Shown: positions 32,443-43,656 of the stretch, piece by piece | Layout of the letters: each line of letters opens with the position of its first letter | Numbering within the stretch: the stretch's first letter is position 1 | Notes under the pieces: model-generated | The model's database searches: none | Seen by the model: only the letters and a program-made list of their open reading frames with translations | What the model was told of the DNA's origin: nothing | Translations under genes and position numbers: made by a program | From: Seminavis robusta | Taxonomy: Eukaryota > Bacillariophyta > Bacillariophyceae > Naviculales > Naviculaceae | Direction: 5' to 3' | DNA: 64,000 nucleotides | Assembly: GCA_903772945.1 (NCBI GenBank) | Contig: CAICTM010000199.1 | Span: 1-64,000, forward strand

Positions 32443-33249
32443 ATGGTCATGATACCCTCCTTTCTATCTCGCTCTTGCCGTCGCCATCGTCCTCAGAGAG
32501 GCAACCCGAAGCAACTGATAGCTTTATCGTTGTCGGTAGTGCTCTCTTGTGGCGGACGACCCTTTTCTTCTTCTTCGGTACAGGCTCTCAACACGGTCGT
32601 CATTACCGGAACCACTCGCACCGAGGGACCTCCAAGACCCATTTTGGGTCCTCGCGTCGCTCAGTACATTCGGCAACGGCTCGAGCACAGAGGTCATACC
32701 GTCACGGCCGTCTTGGATCCACTCGAACTCAACTTGCCACTATTGGAAAAACCACACTTTGCCTATGCCCCCAGTCAAGTTCCGCCTCAACTCGAAGAAA
32801 TCGCCACACTGCTCGAACAAGCCGATGCCTACGTGACCATTACACCCGAATTCAATCATGCCCCATCCCCCGGGCTTGTCAATATTTTGAATCATTTTGG
32901 AAGCTCCAAATTCTCCTTCAAGCCCTCCGCCATTGTCACCTATTCGGCCGGACAATGGGGTGGGACGCGAGCGGCACAAGGACTCCGACCCATTTTGTCC
33001 GAACTGGGATGTTTGCCCGTGTCCGCCATGATTCATATTCCAAATGTACACCAAGTCCTGGACACCGATGGAACTGTACTCGAATCATCGTCCCAAAATC
33101 AAAACGAAAAATGGGATTCCTACTCGGATCGGTGTTTTTCGCAACTGGAATGGTGGGCCCAAGCAGCCAGCAATCAGCGGCAATTGGTGGATCCATTCCA
33201 AGTGTCTCCGGCATTTCTGCAAAATCCTTCCCAACGGAATGCTCCGTAG
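32443..33249 (+). CDS. NADPH-dependent FMN reductase-like flavoprotein, 268 aa
   Basis: I start at the ATG at 32443 (MVMIPSFLSRS). A basic N-terminus and a hydrophobic segment (LIALSLSVVLSCGG) form a probable signal or transit peptide of ~50 residues. The flavodoxin-like core begins TVVITGTTRTEGP, with TPEFNHAPSPGLVNILNHF (the PEYN-type flavin loop) near the middle and VTYSAGQWGGTRAAQGLR as the second flavin/NAD(P)H-binding loop. This is the order in NADPH-dependent FMN reductases (PF03358), which reduce flavins, quinones or metals. Compartment and electron acceptor are not determined. It is divergent from the PhyH-like gene across a 128-bp gap. Confidence 0.85.
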   Translation: MVMIPSFLSRSCRRHRPQRGNPKQLIALSLSVVLSCGGRPFSSSSVQALNTVVITGTTRTEGPPRPILGPRVAQYIRQRLEHRGHTVTAVLDPLELNLPLLEKPHFAYAPSQVPPQLEEIATLLEQADAYVTITPEFNHAPSPGLVNILNHFGSSKFSFKPSAIVTYSAGQWGGTRAAQGLRPILSELGCLPVSAMIHIPNVHQVLDTDGTVLESSSQNQNEKWDSYSDRCFSQLEWWAQAASNQRQLVDPFQVSPAFLQNPSQRNAP

Positions 33250-34178
33250 TAACGAAGACGCATTTACCGTACGTAATGTAATTGCTAGATACGGTAGTAG
33301 GTTGATACATCGGGTACGAAAACAGATCGAAAGCTGGTCGACAATGACTTTTCGTGTGTATAGTATCGATAGTCCCATCCCACCTCCTCTGGTGGAAAAA
33401 GCCACTTCATTTTATTGTTGGTCTTCAGGTTGTACTACTAATGGCTGGTGTAGCTTGGCCATTGCGTGGCATGGCATGGGTGCCCTATGAGATCCATTGG
33501 CAAGTTCCTTTCTGGACGATGAGACTGGTTGTAAACACGCTCGGGTGGTGTCGTATTAGCCGCTTTAATGGTTTATATTTTACAAAGCAGGGAAGATTCC
33601 AAGTAAGTAAGTGTCCACCTTGACCTAGAATCTGAGTACCGGTACTAGTAGCCGGTACACGTAATCTGCTCAGATAATTATTTTTTATTAAATCTTCGTC
33701 AACTTTGTCGATTGCATAAATTTTGGATGTTACGAGTTCCTAAATGCGAGTTCCCGAAGAACATAATGAGGACATAGGCTTATATCTTGGGTTCCCACCA
33801 AGAAGGTTGACTTCAACAACACTGCTTCCAGACCTGATCATTTTTAAACAGAGGCTTACCGCATGATCACTCGGCATGAGATGGCAGACATGTATGTGAA
33901 CGTGAACCGTAACCGGTTCACTCATTTGTCGGTCCACGACGACGACCCTACTTCTACCTTCCGCCGAGCCTTCTTCGCTCATACCGGTACTGTTGCTGCT
34001 GAACTTCGTTGCGACGTTGCAGTCTACTCGAGTACGGTACAGTTTAGTCTGGTGCACTACGGTATCATTCATCCTTTGGACCGTCGCTATTCGAGTATCA
34101 ACCCAAGAGATTGCATCTTTTGAAGAAGTACCGTAGTCAGCTATCTAGCTAGATTTCATTTGAGAATTTCTTGAGAAA
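33250..34178. other. Intergenic region
   Basis: About 0.9 kb with short unconvincing ORFs and ACCGGTAC motifs near 33640. No RNA or protein gene recognised. Confidence 0.5.
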
Positions 34179-37100
34179 ATGGCGCACGACGACAACTTTC
34201 CCAAAGTCCGGTTCAATGGGTGTTTGGGTGGCCTACGGTTGACGCCGGAAGAGATTGTCTTTCAAGATGAGAGCGGCGATGTGACGCTATCCTGGGAACT
34301 GGATACTCTCAAAGACCAAGTCATGAAGCCCGTCACTTCCTCAGTCGATCTTTCCTTTGACATGGAAGGTATTATGGAACGTGTCTCGTTTCAAATGTCC
34401 TCCTTTGCGGAAATTGCACGCTTTCGCAGCTCCATTGCCAAAAAGCGCAAGATTCTCAAATCATCGCAGTCATCATCATCCCAGCAGTCATCGTCCGATT
34501 GGTGCAAGACATCTCCATCGTCGACCTTTTCGTTGGATCGTTCCATCTCTTCCGCCGTGACCTTTCACAACGCCGCTGAAGACAATTTGGGGGTGAGCTT
34601 TCACAGCGAGTACAATACCACTCCTCCCATTCTGGAGCAACCATCCAAACGAAGATCTGTCATTTCGCCCACCAACGCCATGGTCCGAGAATCCTCTCTC
34701 GTCATGGCGGCCAAAGAACCTTCCATACCGCTGGCGTCTCATCATACAGCCAGCAAATACACGGACTCGTCGGATTGTGAAGAGGAGGATTCCGACGACA
34801 CGACAACCGAAGAATCCAACAAAAAACCAAGCCAACAATCATCAGGAGACATGGACGGATCGGGCACCAGCCACAGCACTACAGCGGCCGATAAAGCCAT
34901 TCGCGATTCTCCTCATGCCAAACGAAGAGCGACCGTAGAACCCAACACGCTCTTGATGAGTCGACATCGCTTGAGTACTGTTACTGTAGACTCGGCGCGT
35001 GCCCGCAAGGAAAACGAAAAGATGCGAGCAAGCAACAATACAAAGGAAGACTACGAACGCCGTCGAGAGCAAAAGATCAAGGAAAATGCCGTGCCCAGCA
35101 ATACTGCATGTGCGACGGCAATTACGACGAAGGATCTAGATGAATTTGAGAAGCGACGAGAACAAAAGATCAAGGAAAACGCGGTTCCCAAAGTTGCTTC
35201 AGTCGCTGCGTCTTCGGCTGAACGGCGACGAGACGAAAAGATGCGGGACAGTTCGACTAGTAGTAGAAATGGTATGAGAAGGACCAGCACGCTCGAACTG
35301 CACGAAGACTACCGGGAAAGACGACGAGAACAGAAGATGAACGAAAATGCGGTTCCCAAAGCAGCTGCAGTCGCTGAACGCCGAGACGACAAGATGCGGG
35401 ACAGTTCAAGTAGTAGTAGAAATGGAATGAGAAGGACCAGCACGCTCGAACTGCACGAAGACTACAGAGAGAGACGACGAGAGCAAAAACTCCGAGACAG
35501 CAGCAACAACAACAACTACGCCAAGAAAGATTCGGATGTCACCACTGCGGACAGTAGTAGCGAACGAGATGGCGATGACAATCCTCATAATGGATGCAAT
35601 CGCGGCGACATGGACAGATCCTCGTCGGCCACGGTGGACGTTCCATCGGCCAGAAGATCAGCGACGAGTCCTGCCGAGGAAAACGTGGCGACCAACAAGA
35701 AGCGAATTTCCTTTGCACCAAACGAAGATCCCCTCTTGGCGCTCAAGAGAAGCAGGGCCAGCACAGAACAAGAAGTCTTGACAATCAAAGAGAGTCTTCG
35801 GGGAGGAAAGATGGAACGGGTCACTATTCAGACAGCATCCTGCAAGACATCCATGGCTACAATGGAGACTGGTGGATCCATGATTTCTGAGGCCGGAGCG
35901 CTACGAGTGAATGGTATTTCCCGAACACAGTCCCAGCAAAGCCATAAGAGCGAAAAGAGTGGTGAATTGTCACTGGACGATCCTACAGAGACTACTTTGC
36001 CCGAGTCCAGTGCTGTCGGCAGAAACTCCCCTCCAACAATGATGCAGGACACACTGGTGGAAGCTACCCTCGTCGAAGAAGGGGCTTCTGGGTTCTTCAC
36101 CCAGCAGATTCGCGATTCTGTGATTGCTTCGCCCGTGGATGTAGTCAACGAAGACTCGAGGCGAAGAAAACTGCACATGTTTGCTGGTTTCGTCTGCTGC
36201 TGCTCCATTATTATCGTTATCATTGCATTGGTTGTGTCCTTTACGGTCGGTGGCAAAGGTGATGTCGTAGTCATGATTGGTGAAGACGAGGGCATGTCGT
36301 CGGAAGAAATGTTTGCCCTCTTTGAAGAAAGGCTCCAAGATATGGTCTACGATGCCTCCAGCCTGGAAGATGCTGATAGCCCCCAAAGCAAAGCGTTGCA
36401 CTGGCTTGCTTTTGAAGATCTTGGAGCAAGAGAACTGATCACGGACGAGATGGATGAACGACTGCATCAGAGATTTCTGTTGGCCGTGTTTTACTTTACC
36501 ATGACACAAGAGAAGAAGTTGATGCACTGCCAGCCTCCAGAAACTGGAGAAACGTCAACGTGTATTCATCCTGTCCTTGAATCATACTCGAGCGAAGGAA
36601 TCTACTTTGACCAACGAATGTCCGAACCAGCTTTTCGTTGGCTCTCAGAAGTGGAAGAGTGCAGATGGGCGGGTGTCAAATGCACGGATGGGGTTCATGT
36701 GTCCAAGCTCCAGCTGCGTAAGTTTCTGTCATGGAGTGTCTAGGTTACATGGAATGATCGCATTACTAACACTTCTCTGTTTTCTGATTTTGTTCTTCAC
36801 AGCTGGCTACGAATTGCAGAGTACGTTGCCCATTGAAATTGGATACATGGCCAATCTCGAAGTGTTGGACCTGCAGCACAACCAAATCCACGGAGAGCTT
36901 CCCGCCGAGTGGGGCGAGTTGGCAGCGACTGGAGGCCCTGTCTTGAAAACCATTCGCTTGGATCGAAACGAAATTACGGGCAAGATTCCTGAGCAATGGT
37001 GTAAAATCAACACTGCCAACCTTCAGGACTTGGTGCTCTCCAACAATCTATTGACCGGGGCCCTCCCCAGCTGTGTCGGCGACTTTGTGTCTCTCGAGAA

Positions 37101-37440
37101 CTTTTCCGTCATGCACAACTCCTTGTCAGGTGAATTGCCAAACTCTCTGTCCAATCTCTCCAACCTCCAAAGGCTTCACCTGGCAGGTAATAACTTTCGC
37201 GGCGCAGTCCCCGAGGAGTTTTGTGACACGAAAGAAGGCATGGAATTGTTCCATGCTTCTGCGGATTGCGACGGTCTCTCTGAGTCGAATTACGTCGAAT
37301 GCTCTTGCTGTACAACGTGCTGCGAAGCTGATGGCGACAAGGAATCCTGCGACCAGAGATTGGCCGAATCCATGAATGGAGGAAGCAGTTTCAAGAGCGA
37401 GTACAAGGCATCTGGCTTTGCACCAGACCGAGTGCCATGA
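34179..37440 (+). CDS. Type II membrane LRR protein with PH-like N-terminus and repeated charged modules, two exons, 1058 aa
   Basis: Exon 1 is 34179-36717 and exon 2 is 36803-37440; the 85-nt intron (GTAAGT/TTCACAG) joins LQL-PGYELQSTLP in frame. Residues ~8-95 resemble a PH-like fold (LTPEEIVFQDESGDVTLSWE, then SFAEIARFRSSIAKK). Residues ~270-450 contain repeats of ERRREQKIKENAVP and a duplicated block (DSSTSSRNGMRRTSTLELHE, followed by DYRERRREQK). A single membrane helix (FAGFVCCCSIIIVIIALVVS) sits near residue 670. The C-terminal ectodomain has a WxGVxC-type cap and about five plant-type LRRs (NLEVLDLQHNQIHGELP, LSNLQRLHLAGNNF), ending in a Cys-rich ECSCCTTCCEAD segment. Diatoms have many such LRR membrane proteins. 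There is no kinase domain and no signal peptide. Ligand and role are unknown. Confidence 0.88.
35219..35490 (+). repeat. Internal coding duplication in the LRR gene
   Basis: Two near-identical segments of about 100 bp (about 35237-35338 and 35389-35489) encode the MRDSS-SSRNGMRRTSTLEL module followed by HEDYRERRREQK. Less similar ERRREQK modules precede them. Confidence 0.85.
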
Positions 37441-37558
37441 GGATGGATGCTACCTCATGGTAAGGCGGGCTTATCATGCCTTGCACCACCAAGAAACCAA
37501 AATGCTGCTTTTGGCTATGTCGATAAGCTATTCAGACGTGCAAGACTGCTCTCATTTG

Positions 37559-38062
37559 TAATCTAAATTTTCACGATTTATTTCAAAACGCAACATCACA
37601 TGTGTACCTGTATAGCAGGGAAGTCCTTCTCTGTATCTAGTTCTAAAGTTGTGAATTATCGTTGCTAGATACCAGCCTTGTTCAATTTGTATCCAATGGC
37701 CAAGTCTTGCAATGGCATGCAGACAACAAATGCTCCACAGAGCCGAAAGTAAGCGGAGCCATCCCTTTAAAGAGCGCTTGAATGCCATCTTCGGCAACCA
37801 ATTTGGGCAGACAACAAATGCTCCACAGAGCCTAAAAGTACCCGGAACCATGCCTTTAAAGAGCCCTTGCATGCCACCTTCGGCAACCAATTTGGGCATG
37901 GCCGAACCATAATGTTCCATTCATATTGGTTTGCCTGGTATCCACGGGCTGAGTCAAGACGCTGCTATGATTCGGCCAAACAGGCTCCGAGTACAGTACT
38001 CCCGCCAAGAATGGTTGACTCGGCCAACGTCAGACTGCTCGCAACCAAGACTGCTCTGAAAA
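37559..38062 (-). pseudogene. Degenerate tandem copy of the 3' end of a mitochondrial carrier gene
   Basis: Bases 37559-37680 match 38069-38190 closely (shared TTCTCTGTATCTAGTTCTAA and GTTGTGAATTATCGTTGCTA), and the preceding coding segment is repeated too (AMPKLVAEGGMQGLFKGMVP in minus frame). The copy has an internal repeat of about 90 bp (around 37722-37804 and 37806-37903) and several frame breaks, so it cannot encode a carrier. Confidence 0.8.
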
Positions 38063-38184
38063 AGTTTTGTATCTAGATTTTCACGATTTATTTATTTCAA
38101 ACGCAACATTCACATGTGTACCTGTACAGGGCCAGGCAAGTCCTTCTCTGTATCTAGTTCTAAAGTTGTGAATTATCGTTGCTA

Positions 38185-39342
38185 GATACTGGCAGCAGCA
38201 GCAGCAGCAGCCTTGTTGGATTTGTATCCAATGGCCATGTCTTGCAATGACATGCAGACAAGGAAGGCTCCGCAGAGCCTAAACGTACGTGGCACCATCC
38301 CTTTAAAGAGCGCTTGAATGCCCCCTTCCGCAACCAATTTGGGCATGGCCGATCGAGCTGTGGCCCATACGGTTCCATTCATATCGGATTGCATACACGT
38401 CTTGGCGGTATCCACGGGATGAGTCAAGACGGCCGCCGTGGTCCCGGCCAAACAGGCTCCCAGTACTCCCGCCATGAATGGTTGATCCGCCAATGTCGGA
38501 CTACTCGACACCAATCGGGCCGACAAGACGGGTGCCAATCCGAGATATCCGGCCGTGTAGACGGCTTCCCGCACGGCACACGAGCACAATCCACGGTAGA
38601 GCCCCGTGAATCCACCGTGATGTTGCCAAATATATCGTCACGTATCGAGTACTCCCTTTTCGAGTTTTTGTTGTTGAATGGTCAAGAGATCGACGGGACT
38701 GTAGACCAATGCTGAAATCGCACCGGCACCAAAGGCAGGTTCGCCATCATTTCACCGTCAGTCAAGGGCCGAACAGCTGCAGCATTGTTGTCGGTTGATG
38801 TTGTCGACCGATGTTCAAATGCCCCGCCCCGGCAGAACGGCCATACGAAGAGGCGCCTGCAACCAGCCGAACAACACTACCTATCAACCCCACAATCCAG
38901 GAACACATGGCCTTTTGAAGCATTCCATTGACACAGAATTGAATGGCAGTAATCGGTGCCACAGTCCCTTTTTGGATGACAAGATGGAAGCAAAACCCAA
39001 CAACCCAGAGTGAGCCAAAAAAGCCAAAAAGAAAAAAAAGAATAGACACAACCAACAATAGTTCAAGTTGTACTGTCGTACCGTACCTGCCTGCACTCCG
39101 AGTCCTCGATACCATCCAGGGACACTGGTGGGCAGCGCCCTGCCTTCTTGGAGACAAAACTTGTAGGTCAAAATGGGCATTTGCAAGCAAGTTTCCAAAG
39201 CCCCACCGGCAGCTCCCACGGCCAAATTTTCCACTTCGGACAGAGGCACACGGGTGACCTTGGTCGTCTTGTTGTTGTGGACGGTCACTTGAAGAACATT
39301 ATTGCCGTCACCACCCATCATGGTGCTCTTTGTAGAGGACAT
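38185..39342 (-). pseudogene. Mitochondrial carrier (SLC25) family pseudogene or frame-broken gene
   Basis: The first exon runs from the ATG at 39342 (MSSTKSTMMGGDG) with the first carrier repeat (GGALETCLQMPILTYKFCLQ, then WYRGLGVQAG). A GTACGG donor and an AAAAAG acceptor near 38970 join to GTVAPITAIQFCVNGMLQKA. The frame then stops (LQLFGP*), and the second repeat (AFGAGAISALVYSPVDLLTI) resumes in another frame. A TGA at about 38638 then interrupts before RYIWQHHGGFTGLYRGLCS. The third repeat is intact (LTHPVDTAKTCMQSDM, GGIQALFKGMVPRTF). Carriers move metabolites across the mitochondrial inner membrane using three PxD/ExxK/R repeats. The two breaks suggest a pseudogene; a missed intron or sequence error is the alternative. 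Confidence 0.75.
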
Positions 39343-39795
39343 GTTTTGTTTAACTAAATCAAAAGAATACACCGAAAAAGCGACAAGGGATGAATTTGAA
39401 TGTGAGCGGGGAGGCGGAAGGAACCACACAACAAGCAAGAAGAGAATCAACAACCATACGTACCGTACCAATAAGTGGAGGCAACTGGACCGGGCTCAAC
39501 CAACAGAACAAGATGTCAACGACATCAACAATGAAAGAAAGAAGAACGTGCTGCGCAGATCTTTCCGACAGGAAGAAAAAGGATCGGCGATGATCACAGA
39601 ACAGCGTCATTGCCATCTTTCGCCATCTGGTTCGGAAGTCTTTTCGATTAGCCTTAACCCAACTGTAGAAGCTTTTAGAAACGCATTGGACGACGATGGC
39701 GCATTGGCACTTCGGGTGGCGAACCTGTCTGCCGCTACTGCCATAAAAGAGAAGACACTACAGCCGCCGCACTACTTTTTACTTCGTATCCACCC

Positions 39796-40299
39796 ATGAC
39801 ATCCCCACAACAAGTTCGTAGCATTGCTGGAGGCATCGCCATCACTGGAGCAGTGGGAGTGGCAATCTTTCAAGCTCTATTGGCGCTGGGTCTCCCATTG
39901 GGAAAGGCCGCTTGGGGAGGCTCTTCGGCAGAGCTGTCCGTGACGCTGAGGATCAGCAGTGCCATTGCCGTGGGGGTATGGTTGGCAATTGCATCGGTGT
40001 TTGCGACACGAGCGGGATTTTTGAGGCCAGCATGGATGTCCATGGGGGGTGCCGTTTGTACCACATGGGCTGTATTCGGACTCCTCTGTGTCGGTTGCCT
40101 GCTCAACTGGGCATCGCGCAGTCCCACAGAGCGAAACATTTGGGGACCCATCACGACAATACTGGTGATATCCACATTTCTCTTGGCGAGGAGTGAACGA
40201 CCGGATGCACAAGAAGAAGTACCTCTGATGATTGCAGTGCCAGAATCGGAACGAAGCAAAAGCATGATTTCTAGATTATCTGGGTACAGCATTGGCTAG
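39796..40299 (+). CDS. Four-TM membrane protein of bacterial type, 167 aa
   Basis: An intronless gene. Four hydrophobic helices are visible: residues ~8-33, 48-70, 82-103 and 116-132. Between helices 1 and 2 is LGLPLGKAAWGGSSAELSVT, and after helix 3 is NWASRSPTERNIWGP. These loop motifs (LGxPxGxxAWGG, NxxSRSxxERxxWxP) are, to my recognition, those of small uncharacterised membrane proteins common in bacteria, especially actinobacteria. The C-terminal ~35 residues are charged and probably cytosolic. No function is known. The single exon and the bacterial-type motifs are compatible with horizontal transfer, which only a tree could establish. Confidence 0.7.
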   Translation: MTSPQQVRSIAGGIAITGAVGVAIFQALLALGLPLGKAAWGGSSAELSVTLRISSAIAVGVWLAIASVFATRAGFLRPAWMSMGGAVCTTWAVFGLLCVGCLLNWASRSPTERNIWGPITTILVISTFLLARSERPDAQEEVPLMIAVPESERSKSMISRLSGYSIG

Positions 40300-40851
40300 T
40301 AAGGGAACTGATACAGGTATACAGGGAGAAAAGGATGAAGGTTTTCCTTGTAGCTAGCTAGGACCAAGTCTTTGCAACTGATTCCTTGCAGCATCGAGTC
40401 TCAACCATTTTTATGGGGATGGATTGACTCACTTGTTGTGTGGGAACAAGCATTGCTTGCATCACATGGATCTTCAGCGACTGAGTGACTGTCACTCGTT
40501 TCGCATTGCATTCTGAGGACTGTACAGGTTGGTTGTGTGCTCTGCATGGCTGAGTCAACCCTTCCTTTTACGCCAAAAGGGTTCAATTTCAAGAAGACAC
40601 CTTTTAAAACTTTGTTATCAAATAAATATTGAGCAACAATCAATTACACCACCACCGAACATAAAAATGCAACAATAGATAGAGCCATTTCGGGCAAATG
40701 TATTTGAATTCACTGCAGCTGCTGTTTCCGTTCTTCATAACTTGTACACCACACACATCATTTTCCTCGTCAGGCATTCCAGCCACGAGCCAGAGACGAT
40801 CCAATCAGTTTCTGTTGCTCGTGAACCTCCTTCCTTCAGTTTTAGTTAGAT
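40300..40851. other. Intergenic region between convergent genes
   Basis: It probably holds the 3' UTRs of both neighbours. No ORF with recognisable content. Confidence 0.5.
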
Positions 40852-42560
40852 TTAGTCATCCAAATCGTAGGTAAACTCACTGTCATCCAATAAGTCAGTG
40901 GTATCGCTGCTCTTGCTCTTGGATCCCTTGAACGCATGTCGGATTTTCTTGGGCAATATTTTCTTGAGTTTGCGACTCTTTTTGTTGGTTCGTTCCGAGT
41001 CATCGGCCATGCTTTGTTGCGATAGGTCACTCATGATACTGGAAGAGGAACTGTCCATGGATGCCATGGGGTTCAGGTTGTTGTTGTTGTTGCCGCCATT
41101 CAGATATGGATTGTTGGGGCTCTTGAAAAAGTCTTCCTCTTCACTTTCATCGTCATCATCATTGCTGGCACCGTACAGGAAATTGTTGGGACTGCGCGAA
41201 TCGACGGCATTGACCCATGCCTGAGCTGCCGACGTTGTTGACATTGTTGGGGACGTCGAGAAGCACGTCGATCCCGTCCCAATGTCCGACTGGCAAGAGA
41301 CGACTTGGGAATGTCTTCTTCGGTTCGGGCACGCCGGAGACCTGGCATGGGAAGGGCGGTTTCGAACGATTGCTCGTCTTCCAAAATGACACTGGGCGTT
41401 TCAGTATTGTCGTCGCCACGACGACGCTGATGATTATCCACTCCATCGACGGTACGCGTACGGCGAAATCCGGGACGTTGCGCGTCTCGCCGCGATCGCG
41501 CTCGATGATTGGGCTCGGAATAATCGTTCATGCCACCAGATTTCACAACATCGTGCGAATTGTCACTGTGGTCCATGCCGCGGCGAGTAGTAGTTCCAGA
41601 CGAGGGAATTCTGCGTGGTGAATTAGTAGTATCTTCTTGCGCTTCCTTGCGACGTCGACGGCGTTCCACCACGGATTCGTCCAGGCCAGCATTGCCGCTG
41701 TTCGATCCAGAGTCTTTTCCTCCTCTCGTGGCCGTGCGACGGCGTTCATCTTTTTCTGCCAATCGCTGTTCCAGGACCGCGCGGCGAGCATTGTTATTTC
41801 GAGTAGGAGATCGGTTTCGATTTTCGTCGTCACTGCGCGTTCGTTCGGGGCGACCAAAATCCCCCACGGAACTGGCACTCCTGGTTCGTTCTACCGTGCG
41901 ACGCTGTCCTCCATCGCTGGGAGTGCGTCGCGCCGATCGAGTTCGCTCGGGAACTCGTCGACGAGGAGTGGATTCTTTGCTGCGTCGATGAGACCTTTCT
42001 CCTCCTTCTGTTGTAGTATTGTCATTATTGCTGTCTTCGGTGTCGCGAGACGATGTACGAGGTGGGGGTGGTTTGCTGTTGCCTCGTCTTCGATGATGAT
42101 GGTCTTTACTACTACTCTCTCTCGGAGGAGCAGGAGCAGAAGAATCATGAGAATTTTCTCGTGAACCTCCTTCTCGAGGACGTCTTCTTCGACGACGCTC
42201 GCCATTGGACAAGCCAGAATCATCCATATTGGATCGGTTCATGACGTCACCCTCCACGCTGCCATGGGAATCGTCTTTGATGGATTTTGTGCCATGCGAC
42301 AAATTGGATCCGTCGGCCATGGCTTCCGATCGGTCCTTCATGGCTCTAACACGTGTTTTTTGATCGCGACTTTTTTCTTTGCGGTTCGATGAGCGTCTCT
42401 CACCGCTCTTCCTGCTTTGCTCGCCATTATTGGCGTCACTGCTGCTCTTTCCTTCGCGGGAAGAACGATGCTTGCGGCGTTCCTCGTCTCCCTTGTGCCG
42501 TTTGCGAGTTTCATCATCAACAGCAGCGTCACCCAGTGGACTGGGTGGTGCTTCGTTCAT
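40852..42560 (-). CDS. Charged Arg/Ser-rich protein of unknown function with a frame switch, about 555 aa
   Basis: Two overlapping minus-strand ORFs seem to be one gene. The first (from the ATG at 42560) is extremely Arg/Ser/Glu/Asp-rich, with repeated RRRRR and RTRSA motifs (PERTRSARRTPSD, RTRSASSVGDFGRPERTRSD) and RRARTEEDIPKSS-type sites resembling phosphorylation sites. The second (reading AQAWVNAVDSRSPNNFLYGA) ends with a basic patch (KKSRKLKKILPKKIRHAFKG) and an acidic tail ending at 40852. A 41-nt GT-AG segment (41266-41226) would join them in frame (exons 42560-41267 and 41225-40852), but such an intron is unusually short. A sequencing frameshift or two overlapping genes are alternatives. 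The composition resembles nuclear RNA-processing proteins, but no domain is recognisable. Confidence 0.55.
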
Positions 42561-43471
42561 AACGACGGGAGATTCTTGACGGTGAATGGTGGAAAATCAA
42601 AAAAGAGGTTCTCGTAGAAGAACCCAACAGTCAAATCCGAAAAAAAGTAAAAGAAAGGCGCAAAAACAGCGGCCAGGGGCAACAGAAAATGTCAATCGCT
42701 CGAGCTCTCTACTAGCTAGCTAGATTCAATGGATAAGCTCAAACTTGGCTGGTCGTAGAGAGGCGTTCAGTATCTTGGTGGTTACGAGTGTACTCTCTTG
42801 CTTCCGATGGTTGAGTGTTTGATGTTGTTGTGTTTGTGTTGTGCCGAAGTCAGAGTCCAGCATGCAAGCTTGCTTTGTTCTTCTTTCTCGTTGTGGGTGA
42901 TGTGGTTGTGGGTGATGATCCCATGCAGTCATCGGAAATCTCGGCAACTCGCCACTTCTTGGGGAAGGAAGCTGCGCCCCTCTTCGTTCTTGTGATGCCA
43001 AGAGCACGAGACTTAAGAGCTCTGATGATCCAGTCATAGAAGGACATCTTTATGCTGTTCAGAGAGGAAGAGAGATTTACTGTACTAAAAGGTGAACAAA
43101 ATTAAATCTTCCCCCTACCTAAATCTATTAAGTGCAGAGAGACGGTTCTCAGTTTCCAAAGAGCTTCCCAGGTGATCGTGGTGACACAAACATTTATGGC
43201 AACTGCCACCGCCACGTAAACTCGGAAACGTAAAAGTACCGGCACACCTTTACGCGCACGGGCGCCAGCGCGCCAGCTCCGGCAACAAAACTGGCGGCCT
43301 ACGTGTACGACTGTACTAGAAAAGCAACGACCAAAGCAACAATCACCGATTCGATTGATTCGATTCGATTCATTGGTACCTGGCACTATTAATAGTACAT
43401 CGTACTGGCTACTCCAGTAGCTAGCTAGTAACCGTACCGGTACTACCGGTACCGGTACCCCGATACTAATA
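42561..43471. other. Intergenic region with a possible small ORF
   Basis: A 65-residue minus-strand ORF (43047-42850, starting MSFYDWIIRALKSRA, basic) may be a small gene, but nothing supports it beyond being open. Bases 43425-43460 carry a dense TACCGGTACC cluster. Confidence 0.35.
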
Positions 43472-43656
43472 CCGGTATCATGGTGTCATTGGAGCTCATT
43501 GGCCCCATTCCGTTTTGTAACATGTGGTAGCACCTACCGTACCGTAGCCAAAGACTTGAGATCGGATGGATCGAAGTACCTACCGGTAATAGTAGCCAGG
43601 ATCAAAGTACCGTACCTCTGCTTCGTCTAATTTGCCATAATATAGAATGGACGCCA
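43472..43656 (+). repeat. Upstream direct repeat flanking the Crypton-like ORF
   Basis: This segment shares blocks with 46293-46456: GCCATTCCGTTTGTAACATG-like, AGCCAAAGNCTTGAG, ATCGGATGGATCGAAGTAC, CTAATTTGCCAT-like and ATGGACGCCA. The last block is the start codon region of the recombinase ORF. Confidence 0.8.

Noticed and set aside
41530-42164. Plus-strand Arg/Ser-rich ORFs of 150-175 codons
   Set aside because: They are shadows of the low-complexity minus-strand gene at 40852-42560.
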